Origin: an uncultured Lachnospiraceae bacterium
Lineage (GTDB): Bacteria; Bacillota; Clostridia; Lachnospirales; Lachnospiraceae
Assembly (NCBI GenBank): GCA_902802515.1
Contig: CADCMM010000009.1
Coordinates: forward strand, 1-44,161
Direction of reading: 5' to 3'
Length of the DNA: 44,161 bases
Position 1 is the stretch's first letter. Each line of letters starts with the position of its first letter. A program made the position numbers and the translations under genes. The notes under the pieces were generated by a model. The model was not told where the DNA came from, did not search any database, and was given only the letters and a program-made list of their open reading frames with translations. Below, piece by piece: positions 32,038 through 41,913 of the stretch.

Positions 32038-34299
32038 ATGTCTAAGACCGTAGCAAAACTTGCATCTTATACTGACAAACCATTAGCGCAGTGCAGCAAT
32101 CTGGAGCTGTTCAACGCACTGGTACACCTGGTTCAGGACACCGCGAAGAACACCGGATTTAATCAGGGGAAGAAAAAATTATACTATATTTCCGCAGAAT
32201 TCCTCATCGGAAAACTGCTGAGCAACAACCTGATCAATCTGGGTCTGTATGACAGCATTAAAAAAGAACTGGAAAAAGCAGGAAAAGATCTGACCCAGCT
32301 GGAAGAGTTCGAACTGGAACCGTCTCTGGGAAATGGCGGTCTGGGCAGACTGGCAGCATGTTTTCTGGACAGCTGCGCCACCCTGGGACTTTCCGCGGAC
32401 GGCGTAGGGCTGGCTTATCACTGCGGCCTGTTCAAACAGGTATTTGAAAATCAGAAACAGAACGAGACGCCGGATCAGTGGCTTCGCTGGGGGCAGGAGA
32501 GCTGGCTTCGCCGTACAGACAAGAGCTATCAGGTGCAGTTCGGTGATTTCGCGCTGGATTCCACCATGTATGAGATTACCGTTACCGGTTACGAAGGAAA
32601 GAGCGGCCTTCTGCGTCTGTTCGATGTGGACAGTGTTGATGAGCGCCTGATCAAGAGTGGTATCCATTTTGATAAGAGCAAGATTGCAGAGAACATGACC
32701 TTGTTCCTGTATCCGGATGACTCTGACGAGGCGGGCAGACTGCTTCGCGTATACCAGCAGTATTTCATGGTAAGCAACGCGGCTCAGCTGATTCTGGAAG
32801 AGAGCATTGCAAGGGGCAGTAACCTGCATGACCTGGATGAGTATGCTGCAGTACAGATCAATGATACCCATCCGTCCATGGTTATCCCGGAATTGATCCG
32901 TCTCCTGGAAGCCCGCGGCATTAAGGAGTCTGAGGCCATTGAGATCGTGACAAAAGTCTGCGCGTACACGAACCATACGATCCTCGCTGAAGCGTTGGAG
33001 AAATGGCCGAGCCATTATCTGGAGAAGGTTGCTCCGCAGCTGATGCCGATCATCCGCCGTCTGGATGAAAAGGTTCGCAGCGAGTATTCCGATCCATGTG
33101 TTGGTATCATTGATGGCAATGGTCTGGTACACATGGCAAATATGGATATCCATTATTCCCACTCAATCAACGGCGTGGCAGCGCTTCACACAGAGATTTT
33201 GAAGAACAGTGAACTGAATGCGTTCTATAAAATATATCCTGAGAAATTCAACAACAAAACAAACGGAATTACCTTCCGCAGATGGATTTTGGAGTCCAAT
33301 CCGAAGCTGGCAAAGCTGATCACAGACGCGATTGGCGATGGATGGAAGAAAGATGCGAATGAACTGGAGAAACTCCTGGCTTTTGCTGAGGATGATGCGG
33401 TTCTGAAGAAACTGGCAGCCATCAAAAAAGACAACAAGGCGGCATTCGGCAAATGGATCAAACTGCACCAGGGAACGGAGATTGACGACAGCGCTGTATT
33501 TGACGTACAGTCCAAACGTCTGCATGAGTACAAACGCCAGCAGCTGAACCTTCTGTGGATCATTCGGGAGTATCAGCAGATTAAGGCAGGTAAGATTCCG
33601 GCACGTCCCATCACCGCAATCTTCGGCGCGAAGGCGGCTCCGGCTTATGTTATCGCGAAGGATATCATTCATGCGATCCTGTCATTGAGCAAAGTGATCG
33701 ACGCGGATCCGCAGGTGAACCCGTACCTGAAAGTGGTAATGATCGAGAACTATAATGTAACAGCAGCAGAGAAGCTGATCCCGGCGGCGGATATCTCTGA
33801 GCAGATTTCTCTGGCATCCAAAGAGGCTTCCGGAACCGGAAACATGAAATATATGCTGAACGGCGCTCTGACTCTGGGCACCATGGACGGTGCAAATGTG
33901 GAGATCGCGCAGCTGGTGGGTGAGGACAATATTTACACCTTCGGTGCATCTTCAGACGATGTTATCGCTCTCTATGCTAACGGTTCCTACAACGCACGGA
34001 AATACTACGACGAGAACGAAGATCTTAGGGAGGCAGTGGATTTCCTGACGAGCCAGGAGATGCTTTCCGTTGGAAACGGAGAAAACCTGTATCGTCTGCA
34101 TAACGAGCTGGTTGGCAAAGACTGGTTTATGACCTTCCTGGATTTCGAAGATTACTGCGAGACGAAGGAACGTATGCTTGAAGATCTGGCAGATGAGAAG
34201 GGCTGGGCAAAGAAAGCACTGGTCAACATCGCGAAGGCTGGCTTCTTCTCCAGTGACCGTACCATTGCAGAGTACAATAAAGATATCTGGCATCTGTAA
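32038..34299 (+). CDS. glgP: Glycogen/maltodextrin phosphorylase
   Basis: A 753-residue GT35 phosphorylase that releases glucose-1-phosphate from glycogen or maltodextrin. The PLP-binding lysine is K604 in [11 protein letters not shown], with the family block [14 protein letters not shown] after it. [18 protein letters not shown] near residue 90 is the other family landmark. At 753 residues it is shorter than the E. coli enzymes (about 800), as is common in clostridia. ATG at 32038 has AAAGGAG upstream. A strong terminator lies about 90 bases after the stop. Glycogen versus maltodextrin preference is not evident. Confidence 0.95.
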   Translation: MSKTVAKLASYTDKPLAQCSNLELFNALVHLVQDTAKNTGFNQGKKKLYYISAEFLIGKLLSNNLINLGLYDSIKKELEKAGKDLTQLEEFELEPSLGNGGLGRLAACFLDSCATLGLSADGVGLAYHCGLFKQVFENQKQNETPDQWLRWGQESWLRRTDKSYQVQFGDFALDSTMYEITVTGYEGKSGLLRLFDVDSVDERLIKSGIHFDKSKIAENMTLFLYPDDSDEAGRLLRVYQQYFMVSNAAQLILEESIARGSNLHDLDEYAAVQINDTHPSMVIPELIRLLEARGIKESEAIEIVTKVCAYTNHTILAEALEKWPSHYLEKVAPQLMPIIRRLDEKVRSEYSDPCVGIIDGNGLVHMANMDIHYSHSINGVAALHTEILKNSELNAFYKIYPEKFNNKTNGITFRRWILESNPKLAKLITDAIGDGWKKDANELEKLLAFAEDDAVLKKLAAIKKDNKAAFGKWIKLHQGTEIDDSAVFDVQSKRLHEYKRQQLNLLWIIREYQQIKAGKIPARPITAIFGAKAAPAYVIAKDIIHAILSLSKVIDADPQVNPYLKVVMIENYNVTAAEKLIPAADISEQISLASKEASGTGNMKYMLNGALTLGTMDGANVEIAQLVGEDNIYTFGASSDDVIALYANGSYNARKYYDENEDLREAVDFLTSQEMLSVGNGENLYRLHNELVGKDWFMTFLDFEDYCETKERMLEDLADEKGWAKKALVNIAKAGFFSSDRTIAEYNKDIWHL

Positions 34300-34389
34300 G
34301 ATGACGAAGGCGGCGTGATATACATGTACAAAGGTGTGATTGGCATGCTGTCGTGTCTGAAGGATATGAAGTAAAGGATAATCAAGAAG

Positions 34390-34439
34390 GCTCCGTGCCG
34401 CGTTGTGAAAGATCATGACAGCGGTGCGGAGCTTTTTTT
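34390..34439 (+). terminator. Intrinsic terminator after glgP
   Basis: GCTCCGTGCCGC (34390-34401) pairs with GCGGTGCGGAGC (34421-34432), with a two-base mismatch in the stem, followed by seven T residues (34433-34439). The preceding 34300-34389 holds no supportable gene. Confidence 0.85.
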
Positions 34440-34442
34440 GGC

Positions 34443-34470
34443 TTGCAATGCTTTTAGCAAATGTTATAAT
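34443..34470 (+). promoter_or_regulatory. Promoter of the cation/proton antiporter gene
   Basis: TTGCAA (34443-34448), 16 bases, then a perfect TATAAT (34465-34470), about 40 bases before the start codon and just after the glgP terminator. Confidence 0.65.
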
Positions 34471-34510
34471 GGATTTGGAGTTTTATATTTCATAAGGAGA
34501 GATGAATAAA

Positions 34511-35797
34511 ATGGAATCTTTACTTGCTATCTCAATCGCACTTTTGGCCGGGCTTCTGATGACCCGGGTCTTGAAATTAACGCGCCTGAATCTGCCGGAT
34601 GTTACAGCGTTCCTGATCGCGGGACTGCTGGTTGGGCCGTACTGTCTGGGGAAAATCGGTGTTCCAGGGCTGGGTTTCACTTCCATGGAAGCAGTAGACA
34701 GCATGAGCGTGATCTCCAACACAGCGCTGGGTTTTATCGCCTTCGCTATCGGTAACGAATTTCGCTTATCCCAGCTTCGCAGTACAGGAAAGCAGGCGGT
34801 GGTGATCGGTATCATCCAGGCGGTATTTGCGTCGCTTCTCGTGGATATTGTTCTTGTGGGTCTGCATTTTGCATTGGGGGAGGATGTGCTTCCGCTCTCA
34901 GTGGCGGTCACTCTGGGAGCGATAGCCTCCGCTACTGCGCCTGCTGCAACTCTGATGGTTGTGCGTCAGTACAAGGCAAAAGGACCGTTGACGGATCTGC
35001 TGCTTCCTATTGTGGCCCTGGATGACGCCGTGGGTCTGGTGGTGTTTGCCATTTCGTTTGGTATTGCCCAGTCCATGCAGGGCGGAGAGATGAACGTATT
35101 TTCCGTATTGGTAAATCCGCTGCTGGAGATTGTCTGCTCTCTGGCTCTGGGAGCTCTCATGGGGGCATTGCTGACGGAACTGGAGCGGTTGTTTTATTCA
35201 AATTCCAATCGTTTGTCCCTTTCCATTGCTTTCGTGGTGTTAACTATCGCTTTATCATACATAAAAATACCGGCAGGTTCTGCGGAGATTTCTTTTTCCT
35301 CCCTGTTGGTGTGCATGATGCTTGGAACGGTATTCTGCAATATGAGCCCGTACTCTCTGGATATCATGAACCGGGCGGACAAGTGGACAGCTCCGCTTTT
35401 TGCCACATTTTTTGTGATCAGCGGCGCCGGACTGGAACTGAGCGTGTTCCGCTATCCGGTTATTATTATCATTGGCGTTGTGTATATTCTGGTGAGATGC
35501 GCCGGAAAGTATCTGGGAGCCTTATTTAGCAGCACTATAACAAAGTGCGATTCTAACGTGAAAAAGTATCTTGGCATTACGTTGTTTCCCCAGGCAGGCG
35601 TAGCCCTTGGTATGGTGGTGAGCGCCCAGGCGCTGGGGGGCGACGAGGCGGTGTTGATCCGGAATATCGTTCTCTTTGCCGTCCTGATCTACGAGATCGT
35701 GGGACCAATGCTTACGAAGATGGCCCTTACCGCGGCGGGCGAGATCGTGGAGCCCTCAGCGGAGAAAAAGAGCAGAGAGAGGTTTGAACACCGTTAA
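34511..35797 (+). CDS. CPA2-type cation/proton antiporter
   Basis: A 428-residue membrane protein with about twelve predicted helices, of the Kef/Nap-like monovalent cation:proton antiporter family. The ion site is seen as D171-D172 in ALDDAVGLVVF, preceded by IASATAPAATLMV. It has no C-terminal TrkA-N nucleotide-binding domain, so it is a transport core only. The start is uncertain: GGAG is 2 bases before ATG 34502 but 11 before ATG 34511, so the latter is chosen. Whether Na+ or K+ is carried is unknown. Confidence 0.88.
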   Translation: MESLLAISIALLAGLLMTRVLKLTRLNLPDVTAFLIAGLLVGPYCLGKIGVPGLGFTSMEAVDSMSVISNTALGFIAFAIGNEFRLSQLRSTGKQAVVIGIIQAVFASLLVDIVLVGLHFALGEDVLPLSVAVTLGAIASATAPAATLMVVRQYKAKGPLTDLLLPIVALDDAVGLVVFAISFGIAQSMQGGEMNVFSVLVNPLLEIVCSLALGALMGALLTELERLFYSNSNRLSLSIAFVVLTIALSYIKIPAGSAEISFSSLLVCMMLGTVFCNMSPYSLDIMNRADKWTAPLFATFFVISGAGLELSVFRYPVIIIIGVVYILVRCAGKYLGALFSSTITKCDSNVKKYLGITLFPQAGVALGMVVSAQALGGDEAVLIRNIVLFAVLIYEIVGPMLTKMALTAAGEIVEPSAEKKSRERFEHR

Positions 35798-35868
35798 TAC
35801 AAAATCACACAGGAAGAGTGTATCTGTGAAGGTACTGAATAGTTGCAGAAAGGCGTCGTATATACCGC

Positions 35869-36522
35869 ATGATAAGAAGAGTATTATCCCTGGTTTGTAA
35901 TATTGCAATCGCAATTCTCGTTCCCATGGCATGGTCGATGATGGCGTTTCAGTTTGATCCCTCCGGCGCATTGACATCAGTTGGTTTTACAAACCTGAAA
36001 TTTTTTACCGTACTGTCGAATCTTCTGGCAGGCGCTGCCTCCCTCTTGTACGCGGTGGAGCTGGTTTTTGTCCTGAGAGGAAAGAGGGAGAGGGTCTCGC
36101 TCCTGGTACATAAATTAAAATATGCAGCGACGGTTGCCGTCACACTGACGTTTCTGACGGTTCTGGTATTTTTGGGGCCGGTCTTTGGATTTGGTTCGAT
36201 GTATGTCGGTGCGAATTTCTGGTTTCATCTGTTCATACCGCTGCTGTCGCTGCTGGGTTTTTGTATGTTCGACGGCATGGAGCCGCTGCCATTTCGCAGC
36301 ACATTTCTTGCGGTGATTCCCATGCTGCTATATGGTCTTTGCTATCTGGTGAACATTCTGGTAAATGGTGTTGGGGAGGGGCGTGCTGCCAACGACTGGT
36401 ACGGATTTGTGCGCTGGGGATTTCCGGTCGGTATGGCTATTTTTGGGATAATCACACTGGGAACATGGATGATCGCGGTGCTGATCCGCAAGTTAAACCA
36501 TTTTGGAATTAACGATAACTAA
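35869..36522 (+). CDS. Pr6Pr/FAR-17a-AIG1-like membrane protein
   Basis: A 217-residue protein with six predicted membrane helices. The stretch LKFFTVLSNLLAG after helix 1 and FWFHLFIPLLSLLGF in the middle match the Pr6Pr group, related to eukaryotic AIG1/ADTRP lipid hydrolases where a Thr and a His are catalytic (here probably in FFTVLSN and WFHLF). Function in bacteria is unknown. It is 71 bases downstream of the antiporter gene and may be co-transcribed with it. Confidence 0.7.
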   Translation: MIRRVLSLVCNIAIAILVPMAWSMMAFQFDPSGALTSVGFTNLKFFTVLSNLLAGAASLLYAVELVFVLRGKRERVSLLVHKLKYAATVAVTLTFLTVLVFLGPVFGFGSMYVGANFWFHLFIPLLSLLGFCMFDGMEPLPFRSTFLAVIPMLLYGLCYLVNILVNGVGEGRAANDWYGFVRWGFPVGMAIFGIITLGTWMIAVLIRKLNHFGINDN

Positions 36523-36529
36523 AAAAATG

Positions 36530-36560
36530 TTGACAAATAACTTTAGTGAAATTAATCTAA
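36530..36560 (+). promoter_or_regulatory. feoAB promoter region with TTAG-N10-CTAA dyad
   Basis: TTGACA (36530-36535) is a perfect -35 box; the -10 is poorer (TAATCT at 36553-36558, spacing 17). The dyad TTAG (36543-36546), ten bases, CTAA (36557-36560) overlaps the core promoter, the same arrangement as upstream of the ZIP gene. A metal-dependent repressor of the DtxR/MntR type is the likely ligand; this is inferred. Confidence 0.6.
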
Positions 36561-36597
36561 CCGCAGGAAGAAACAAAAGAGAGAAAGAAGGAAGTGT

Positions 36598-38943
36598 ATG
36601 ACATTAAAGGAATTGGAAATTGGAAAAAGCGCCGTTATTACCACGGTGGGAGGGCAGGGAGCCCTGCGGCAGCATTTCCTGGACATGGGTGTCATTCCGG
36701 GCGCTGAGGTGACCATGGTAAAGTATGCTCCTATGGGGGATCCCATGGAACTGATGATCCACGGCTATGAACTGACGCTGCGCCTGGCGGACGCGGATCA
36801 GATTGACATAGAGCCGATCACGGAAAAGAAGAAAGAAAAAGAAAAGCTGCCCGGAGGTCAAAAAGCAGAGCATCCCGGGCTGGGAGAGGGCGGACGTTTC
36901 CATACAGAGGGCAGCGGAAAGGAACTTCCCGAGGGCACGACCCTGACCTTTGCTCTGGTGGGCAATCAGAACTCCGGAAAGACTACCCTGTTCAACCGTC
37001 TTACCGGCGCGAATCAGCATGTGGGGAACTTCCCCGGAGTGACAGTGGACCGAAAGGACGGAGCTATCAAGGGACATCCGGATACATTGGTCACGGATCT
37101 TCCCGGTATTTATTCCATGTCTCCCTACAGCAGTGAAGAACTGGTATCCAGAAATTTTGTGCTAAATGAGAAGCCGAAGGCAATCATTAATATTGTGGAT
37201 GCCACAAATATTGAGCGAAACCTCTACCTGACCATGCAGCTTCTGGAAATGGATGTGCCGGTGGTGGTGGCGTTGAATATGATGGATGAGGTGACAGCCA
37301 ACGGCGGAACCATAGATATAAATGCGATGGAATCCATGCTGGGCACTCCGGTGGTTCCCATCTCAGCGGCCAAGAATTCCGGTGTGGAGGAGCTGATCGG
37401 TCATGCGATACATATTGCTCACTATCAGGAAAAACCGCTGCGGCAGGATTTCTGTGACGAGAATGACAATGGCGGGGCAGTACACCGCTGCATGCATGGC
37501 ATCAGCCACCTGATTGAGGATCACGCGAAAAAAGCGGGGATTCCGCTGCGTTTTGCGGTGAGTAAGGTGATCGAGGGGGATTCCCTCATTCTGTCTCAGC
37601 TGATGCTGGATGACAATGAAAAAGAGATGGTGGAGCATATCGTCCTTCAGATGGAGACTGAGCGCGGTCTGGACCGGAGCGCGGCCATTGCGGATATGAG
37701 GTTTGCGTACATTCAGAAAGTCTGTCAGCGGACCGTGAAGAAACCCCGGGAGAGCAAGGAACGCATCCGAAGCGAGAAGATCGACCGGATCCTCACCGGA
37801 AAATATACGGCTATCCCGATGTTCATCGGTATCATGGGACTTGTGTTCTGGCTTACCTTTAATGTGGTGGGAGCGTGGCTGCAGGAACTTCTGGAGATGG
37901 GCATTGACGCCCTTACCGGAGTAGTAGAAAACGCCCTGGTAGCGGCCAATGTCAATGAGGCGATCCAGGGGCTGATCATTGACGGTATCTTTGCCGGAGT
38001 GGGCAGCGTTCTGAGTTTCCTGCCTATTATCGTAACGCTGTTTTTCTTCCTTTCCCTTTTGGAAGACAGCGGTTATATTGCCCGTGTGGCGTTCTTTATG
38101 GATAAATTGCTGCGAAAGATCGGTCTGTCGGGGCGGAGTATCGTTCCGATGCTGATCGGTTTCGGATGTACGGTTCCGGCGGTCATGGCTACCAGGACGC
38201 TTCCCAGCGAGCGGGACCGCAGAATGACAATACTGCTGACCCCGTTTATGAGCTGTACGGCAAAGCTGCCGATCTACGCATTCTTTGTCAGCGCGTTTTT
38301 CCCGAAGAGGGGCGCTCTGATCATGATCGGACTGTATATCCTGGGTATCGTGATGGGAATTTTAGTGGCGTTCCTGTATCGGAAGACCCTGTTTAAGGGC
38401 GAGGCAGTTCCTTTCGTGATGGAACTTCCTAACTACCGGATGCCGGGGGTCAAGAACGTAGCGCAGCTTCTCTGGGAGAAAGCGAAAGACTTCCTGCAGA
38501 GAGCGTTTTCCGTCATCCTGATCGCAACGATCGTGGTATGGCTGCTGCAGAGTTTTGACCTGCATTTCAATCTGGTGGAGGATTCCCAGAACAGTATTCT
38601 GGCTATGGTTTCCGGAGTGATCGCGCCTGTCATGCGTCCTCTGGGATTGGGAGACTGGAGAATCTGCACCTCTCTCATTAGCGGTTTTATGGCAAAGGAA
38701 AGCGTGGTATCTACTCTGGAAGTCTTGTTTGCCGGAAATGTTACGTCAGCCATGACGTCCCTGGGCGCGGCGTCACTGCTGGTATTTTCTCTTCTCTACA
38801 CACCCTGTGTGGCGGCGGTTGCGTCCATCCGCAGAGAGCTTGGCCGCAAATGGGCAGTGGGCGTGGTGTTCTGGCAGTGTGCGGTGGCCTGGATCGCGGC
38901 GTTTACCGTGCGGCTGATCGGTATGCTTCTGGGAGGTGCGTAA
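36598..38943 (+). CDS. feoB: Ferrous iron transporter, FeoA-FeoB fusion
   Basis: A 781-residue iron(II) uptake protein. Residues 1 to about 77 are a FeoA domain (SH3-like), normally a separate protein. A charged linker (78-112, rich in Lys, Glu and Gly) leads to the FeoB GTPase domain with G1 GNQNSGKTT (122-130), G3 DLPG (167-170) and G4 NMMD (227-230). The membrane part carries the two Gate-type repeats, with GFGCTVPAVMATRTL as the conserved core. The start follows a GAAGGAAG purine run closely. Repression by metal is suggested by the promoter dyad. A 46-residue Cys-rich partner follows. Confidence 0.96.
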   Translation: MTLKELEIGKSAVITTVGGQGALRQHFLDMGVIPGAEVTMVKYAPMGDPMELMIHGYELTLRLADADQIDIEPITEKKKEKEKLPGGQKAEHPGLGEGGRFHTEGSGKELPEGTTLTFALVGNQNSGKTTLFNRLTGANQHVGNFPGVTVDRKDGAIKGHPDTLVTDLPGIYSMSPYSSEELVSRNFVLNEKPKAIINIVDATNIERNLYLTMQLLEMDVPVVVALNMMDEVTANGGTIDINAMESMLGTPVVPISAAKNSGVEELIGHAIHIAHYQEKPLRQDFCDENDNGGAVHRCMHGISHLIEDHAKKAGIPLRFAVSKVIEGDSLILSQLMLDDNEKEMVEHIVLQMETERGLDRSAAIADMRFAYIQKVCQRTVKKPRESKERIRSEKIDRILTGKYTAIPMFIGIMGLVFWLTFNVVGAWLQELLEMGIDALTGVVENALVAANVNEAIQGLIIDGIFAGVGSVLSFLPIIVTLFFFLSLLEDSGYIARVAFFMDKLLRKIGLSGRSIVPMLIGFGCTVPAVMATRTLPSERDRRMTILLTPFMSCTAKLPIYAFFVSAFFPKRGALIMIGLYILGIVMGILVAFLYRKTLFKGEAVPFVMELPNYRMPGVKNVAQLLWEKAKDFLQRAFSVILIATIVVWLLQSFDLHFNLVEDSQNSILAMVSGVIAPVMRPLGLGDWRICTSLISGFMAKESVVSTLEVLFAGNVTSAMTSLGAASLLVFSLLYTPCVAAVASIRRELGRKWAVGVVFWQCAVAWIAAFTVRLIGMLLGGA

Positions 38944-38946
38944 AGG

Positions 38947-39087
38947 TTGAGTGCAACGGATATTCTGCTGATCGTGCTGATTATAGTGGTTTTCGTTTTG
39001 GCATCAGCGAAATGCATCCGAGATAAAAAGCGGGGGAATAGCTGCTGCGGCGACTGCACGAAGTGCGGCGGCTGTGGCAGGAAGTGA
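38947..39087 (+). CDS. FeoB-associated Cys-rich membrane protein
   Basis: A 46-residue protein starting with TTG, ten bases after GGGAGG and three bases after the feoB stop. One membrane helix (about 5-20, ILLIVLIIVVFVLAS) is followed by a basic stretch and the cysteine tail CCGDCTKCGGCGRK. Small proteins of exactly this design commonly follow feoB in Firmicutes and are thought to assist iron transport. The overall form and position make the call firm despite the small size. Confidence 0.85.
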   Translation: MSATDILLIVLIIVVFVLASAKCIRDKKRGNSCCGDCTKCGGCGRK

Positions 39088-39102
39088 TGGAATACTCACT
39101 CA

Positions 39103-40638
39103 TTAGCGGATGTGGGAGTCCCAGAATGTATCGCCCTTCCAGCCGATAACGGCGGAAGAAAAGGGGGGTTTGTTATTCTGCCGATAGTGCTTTGTGGCCA
39201 GATATACGTAGCCGGCTCCTTTGTGCAGCAGCGGAATGTTGAAGAATACGATGAGGATGTTTCCCAGGTCAGAAAATGCCCAGAGGTTGCCAAGATCCAG
39301 CCCGGCGAGGCTGCATAGGACGCCAAAGGTGATCACAAACAAGGCAATGCCGATGACCGTATTGGCCCACACAGCACTTTTGCAGACGCGGCTGGCAGCG
39401 ATCTCGGAAAAGCTGATCAGGCCAAGCAGGGTGGTAAAGGAAAACAGAGCGAAACACAGGGTAATCAGGAATGAGAGGATGAGGCTCAGGGAGTTACCCG
39501 GTATCAGTTTCTCTATAGAAGTAATAAATTTGGGCAGTCTGTCGAGGGCTGCCCAAGTTTTTGCGCCCGCGCCCTGCCAGCATCGGGCTGTGATCACCAC
39601 AAAACCTGTGAGCGTACAGATGACTATGGTATCTAAAAAGACTCCAATAGCGGCAATTATGCCCTGTTCACAGGGGTGCTTCGCGTTGGCGGCAGCGGCC
39701 GCCATGGTGATGGTTCCCTGTCCGGCTTCATTGGACATCAGCCCCCGTTTGACGCCCTGGGCAAGCACTGTTCCAAAAGCGCCGCCAAAACACGCTTCCG
39801 GCCGAAACGCGCCGCGCAGGACGGAAGCAAAAAAGAATGGGATCTGACTTGCGTTAAGGAGAATTAATATCAATACTACGGCAATATACAGCAATGCCAT
39901 GACGGGCACCAGTCGGTCTGTCCAGCGGGCAACACCTCTGACTCCGCCGAAAACAATAGCAGCGGTGAGAAATACGATTATAATTCCGATTACATAAGAG
40001 AAAACAGAATCTGTGGTGATGACGCTTCCGGTGACAATCTCGGCCATGCGGTTTACAGAGGAGATTACATTAAATCCCTGTGCGGGAAGGCAGCAGAGGG
40101 CATAGAGGAGATAGAGGAATGACAGAAAGATACCGATCCAGGCTTTATTTCCAAGCAGTTTTCTGCCGTAAAATGGAAGCCCGCCCACAAATTCATCGCC
40201 CCGTTTCTCCTTGAATATCTGTGACAATACCGCTTCTATGTAGGCGGCCGCCATTCCGAAAAAGGCGGAAATCCAAATCCAAAACAGCGCCCCCGGACCC
40301 CCCGTAGCGATAGCTCCGGTGACACCGATGATATTGCCGGATCCCACCCGCATAGCGGAGCTTAAGAAAAAAGAGGCAAGAGGCGAGATGCCGGTGGTGG
40401 CGGAATGCTTTTCCGTAAGAGATTTTATTCCCGCTTTAAAATGTGTCACCTGAATAAAGCGCAGCCGGAAACTGAAATAAATTCCAGAGCCGAGAAGCAG
40501 GAGGACAGAAAGGGGAATATTGCCCAGCGCCGGGATTCGCCTGTACCATTCGAAATTGGTGGGAAATTCCCAGAGAAAATTTGACAGCGGGATGATAACC
40601 TGTAAAATATAGTTTATAGAGCAAAAAACAGACTGCAT
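39103..40638 (-). CDS. AGCS-family alanine/glycine:cation symporter
   Basis: A 511-residue sodium-coupled amino acid symporter with about eleven predicted helices. The family blocks SSAMRVGSGNIIGVTGAIATGG and the GFNVISSVNRMAE region are clear, and EAGQGTITMAAAAA is the conserved substrate-site stretch. ATG at 40638 has AGGAGA six bases upstream; the frame is open to 40698 but that part is charged and outside the family. It faces the Feo cluster tail to tail with only 15 bases between. Confidence 0.92.
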   Translation of the reverse strand: MQSVFCSINYILQVIIPLSNFLWEFPTNFEWYRRIPALGNIPLSVLLLLGSGIYFSFRLRFIQVTHFKAGIKSLTEKHSATTGISPLASFFLSSAMRVGSGNIIGVTGAIATGGPGALFWIWISAFFGMAAAYIEAVLSQIFKEKRGDEFVGGLPFYGRKLLGNKAWIGIFLSFLYLLYALCCLPAQGFNVISSVNRMAEIVTGSVITTDSVFSYVIGIIIVFLTAAIVFGGVRGVARWTDRLVPVMALLYIAVVLILILLNASQIPFFFASVLRGAFRPEACFGGAFGTVLAQGVKRGLMSNEAGQGTITMAAAAANAKHPCEQGIIAAIGVFLDTIVICTLTGFVVITARCWQGAGAKTWAALDRLPKFITSIEKLIPGNSLSLILSFLITLCFALFSFTTLLGLISFSEIAASRVCKSAVWANTVIGIALFVITFGVLCSLAGLDLGNLWAFSDLGNILIVFFNIPLLHKGAGYVYLATKHYRQNNKPPFSSAVIGWKGDTFWDSHIR

Positions 40639-40774
40639 AGAAGGTCTCCTGAAGTGGAATTTCGTAAATTTATTTCTGGATTTCTTTTCGGTTACCAATA
40701 TATGAAAAAAAGTGAGATTTATGCGGTTTTATCGGTAGCTGCAACGCTCAGTTGACAGATTGCAAGGTTAGATT

Positions 40775-40788
40775 GGTAGCATGCTACC
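40775..40788. promoter_or_regulatory. Perfect 14-base palindrome upstream of the XRE-membrane gene
   Basis: GGTAGCATGCTACC is a perfect dyad 53 bases before the ATG, 17 bases after a TTGACA (40752-40757). Its position where the -10 box would be suggests an operator, possibly for the XRE protein it precedes. The rest of 40639-40841 holds no gene. Confidence 0.5.
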
Positions 40789-40841
40789 GCCATTTGGGGT
40801 ATCCTGAGGCAGACGTAAACGAAAAAAGGAGGATAACGAAG

Positions 40842-41849
40842 ATGATATTGGCAGACAAAATAATTGAACTGCGGAAAAAGAATGGATGGTCCCAGGAGGA
40901 ACTGGCAGAGAAACTGCATGTGAGCAGGCAGGCGGTTTCCAAGTGGGAGGGAGCGCAATCAGTGCCCGACTTGAATAAGATCATTTCCATGGCGGATATT
41001 TTTGGAGTCAGCACGGATTACCTGTTAAAAGAGGAACTGGAGACAGAACAATATGTGGAAAAAACGTATTCGGAATCTCGGGAGGGAGCGGAAGAAAAAG
41101 CGGTCCGCTGGGTTTCGCTGGAGGAGTCTAATACGTTTCTGGAGGTAAACCGCAAAGCCGCAGGGAAAATTGCCGCAGGCGTCATGATGTGTATTCTGTC
41201 GCCGATCCTGGCAGTGCTCCTATCCTGCGCCGGAAGCGTGGGCTATCTTTCAATTTCAGAAGACCAGGGCGGAGTCATTGGAGCAATCCTTATAATGATA
41301 GTGATCGCGGGAGCGGTAGCTTTATTTGTTAGTTCCGGAATGAGTCTGTCTAAGTATGCGTATCTGGAGAAAGAATACACAGAGACCGAATATGGAGTAT
41401 CAGGGATGGTAAAAGAGCGCAAAAGCAGCTATGAAGCGCAGCATACCCGGGAATTAGTCTTTGGGATACTGCTCTGTGTGATATCAGTAGTACCTGTTCT
41501 GGCCTGCGCGCTGGCTAATGAAAATAACGATTTCGTTATGGCAGTGGGCACCTCTCTGTTCTTGGCTATTGTGGCAGTAGGTGTGTGTATGATCGTGAAA
41601 ACATCCATTATCTGGGGCGGCTATCAGAAGCTTCTGGAGGAAGGAGAATATACCAGAGAAAAGAAATCGATTAACCGGGATAGTGTGCTCGTTATCTTTT
41701 GGTGTACGGTCACGGCAATTTATCTGGGATACAGTTTATATACCTTTGACTGGGGGAGAAGCTGGATCATCTGGCCTGTAGCGGCAATGCTGTCAGCCGC
41801 AATCGCGGAACTGAGAAAGGAAAGACTGAGAAAGAAAAAAGACAGATAA
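40842..41849 (+). CDS. XRE-family regulator with C-terminal membrane domain
   Basis: A 335-residue protein. Residues 5-60 form a Cro/C1-type helix-turn-helix (SQEELAEKLHVSRQAVSKWE), followed by a linker and about six predicted membrane helices from residue about 110 onward. Such membrane-tethered XRE proteins are frequent in Lachnospiraceae and are thought to sense envelope state. AAAGGAGG lies nine bases before the ATG. It may bind the palindrome just upstream. Target genes are unknown. Confidence 0.85.
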   Translation: MILADKIIELRKKNGWSQEELAEKLHVSRQAVSKWEGAQSVPDLNKIISMADIFGVSTDYLLKEELETEQYVEKTYSESREGAEEKAVRWVSLEESNTFLEVNRKAAGKIAAGVMMCILSPILAVLLSCAGSVGYLSISEDQGGVIGAILIMIVIAGAVALFVSSGMSLSKYAYLEKEYTETEYGVSGMVKERKSSYEAQHTRELVFGILLCVISVVPVLACALANENNDFVMAVGTSLFLAIVAVGVCMIVKTSIIWGGYQKLLEEGEYTREKKSINRDSVLVIFWCTVTAIYLGYSLYTFDWGRSWIIWPVAAMLSAAIAELRKERLRKKKDR

Positions 41850-41852
41850 ATC

Positions 41853-41881
41853 TTGTCAATTGCGGACACATATCTTATAAT
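41853..41881 (+). promoter_or_regulatory. Promoter of guaA
   Basis: TTGTCA (41853-41858), 17 bases, then a perfect TATAAT (41876-41881). It begins three bases after the stop of the previous gene and leaves a leader of about 125 bases before guaA. Confidence 0.75.
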
Positions 41882-41913
41882 AGGGCACAGTAAACCAAGG
41901 AGAATGGCAGGAT

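Noticed and set aside
32179..33162. Long open frame (327 residues) antisense to glycogen phosphorylase
   Set aside because: Composition is rich in Gln, His and Leu with no domain; it mirrors codon bias of the real gene on the other strand.
34324..34374. Small open frame of 16 codons between glgP and its terminator
   Set aside because: No ribosome binding site and no recognisable features; too short to support.
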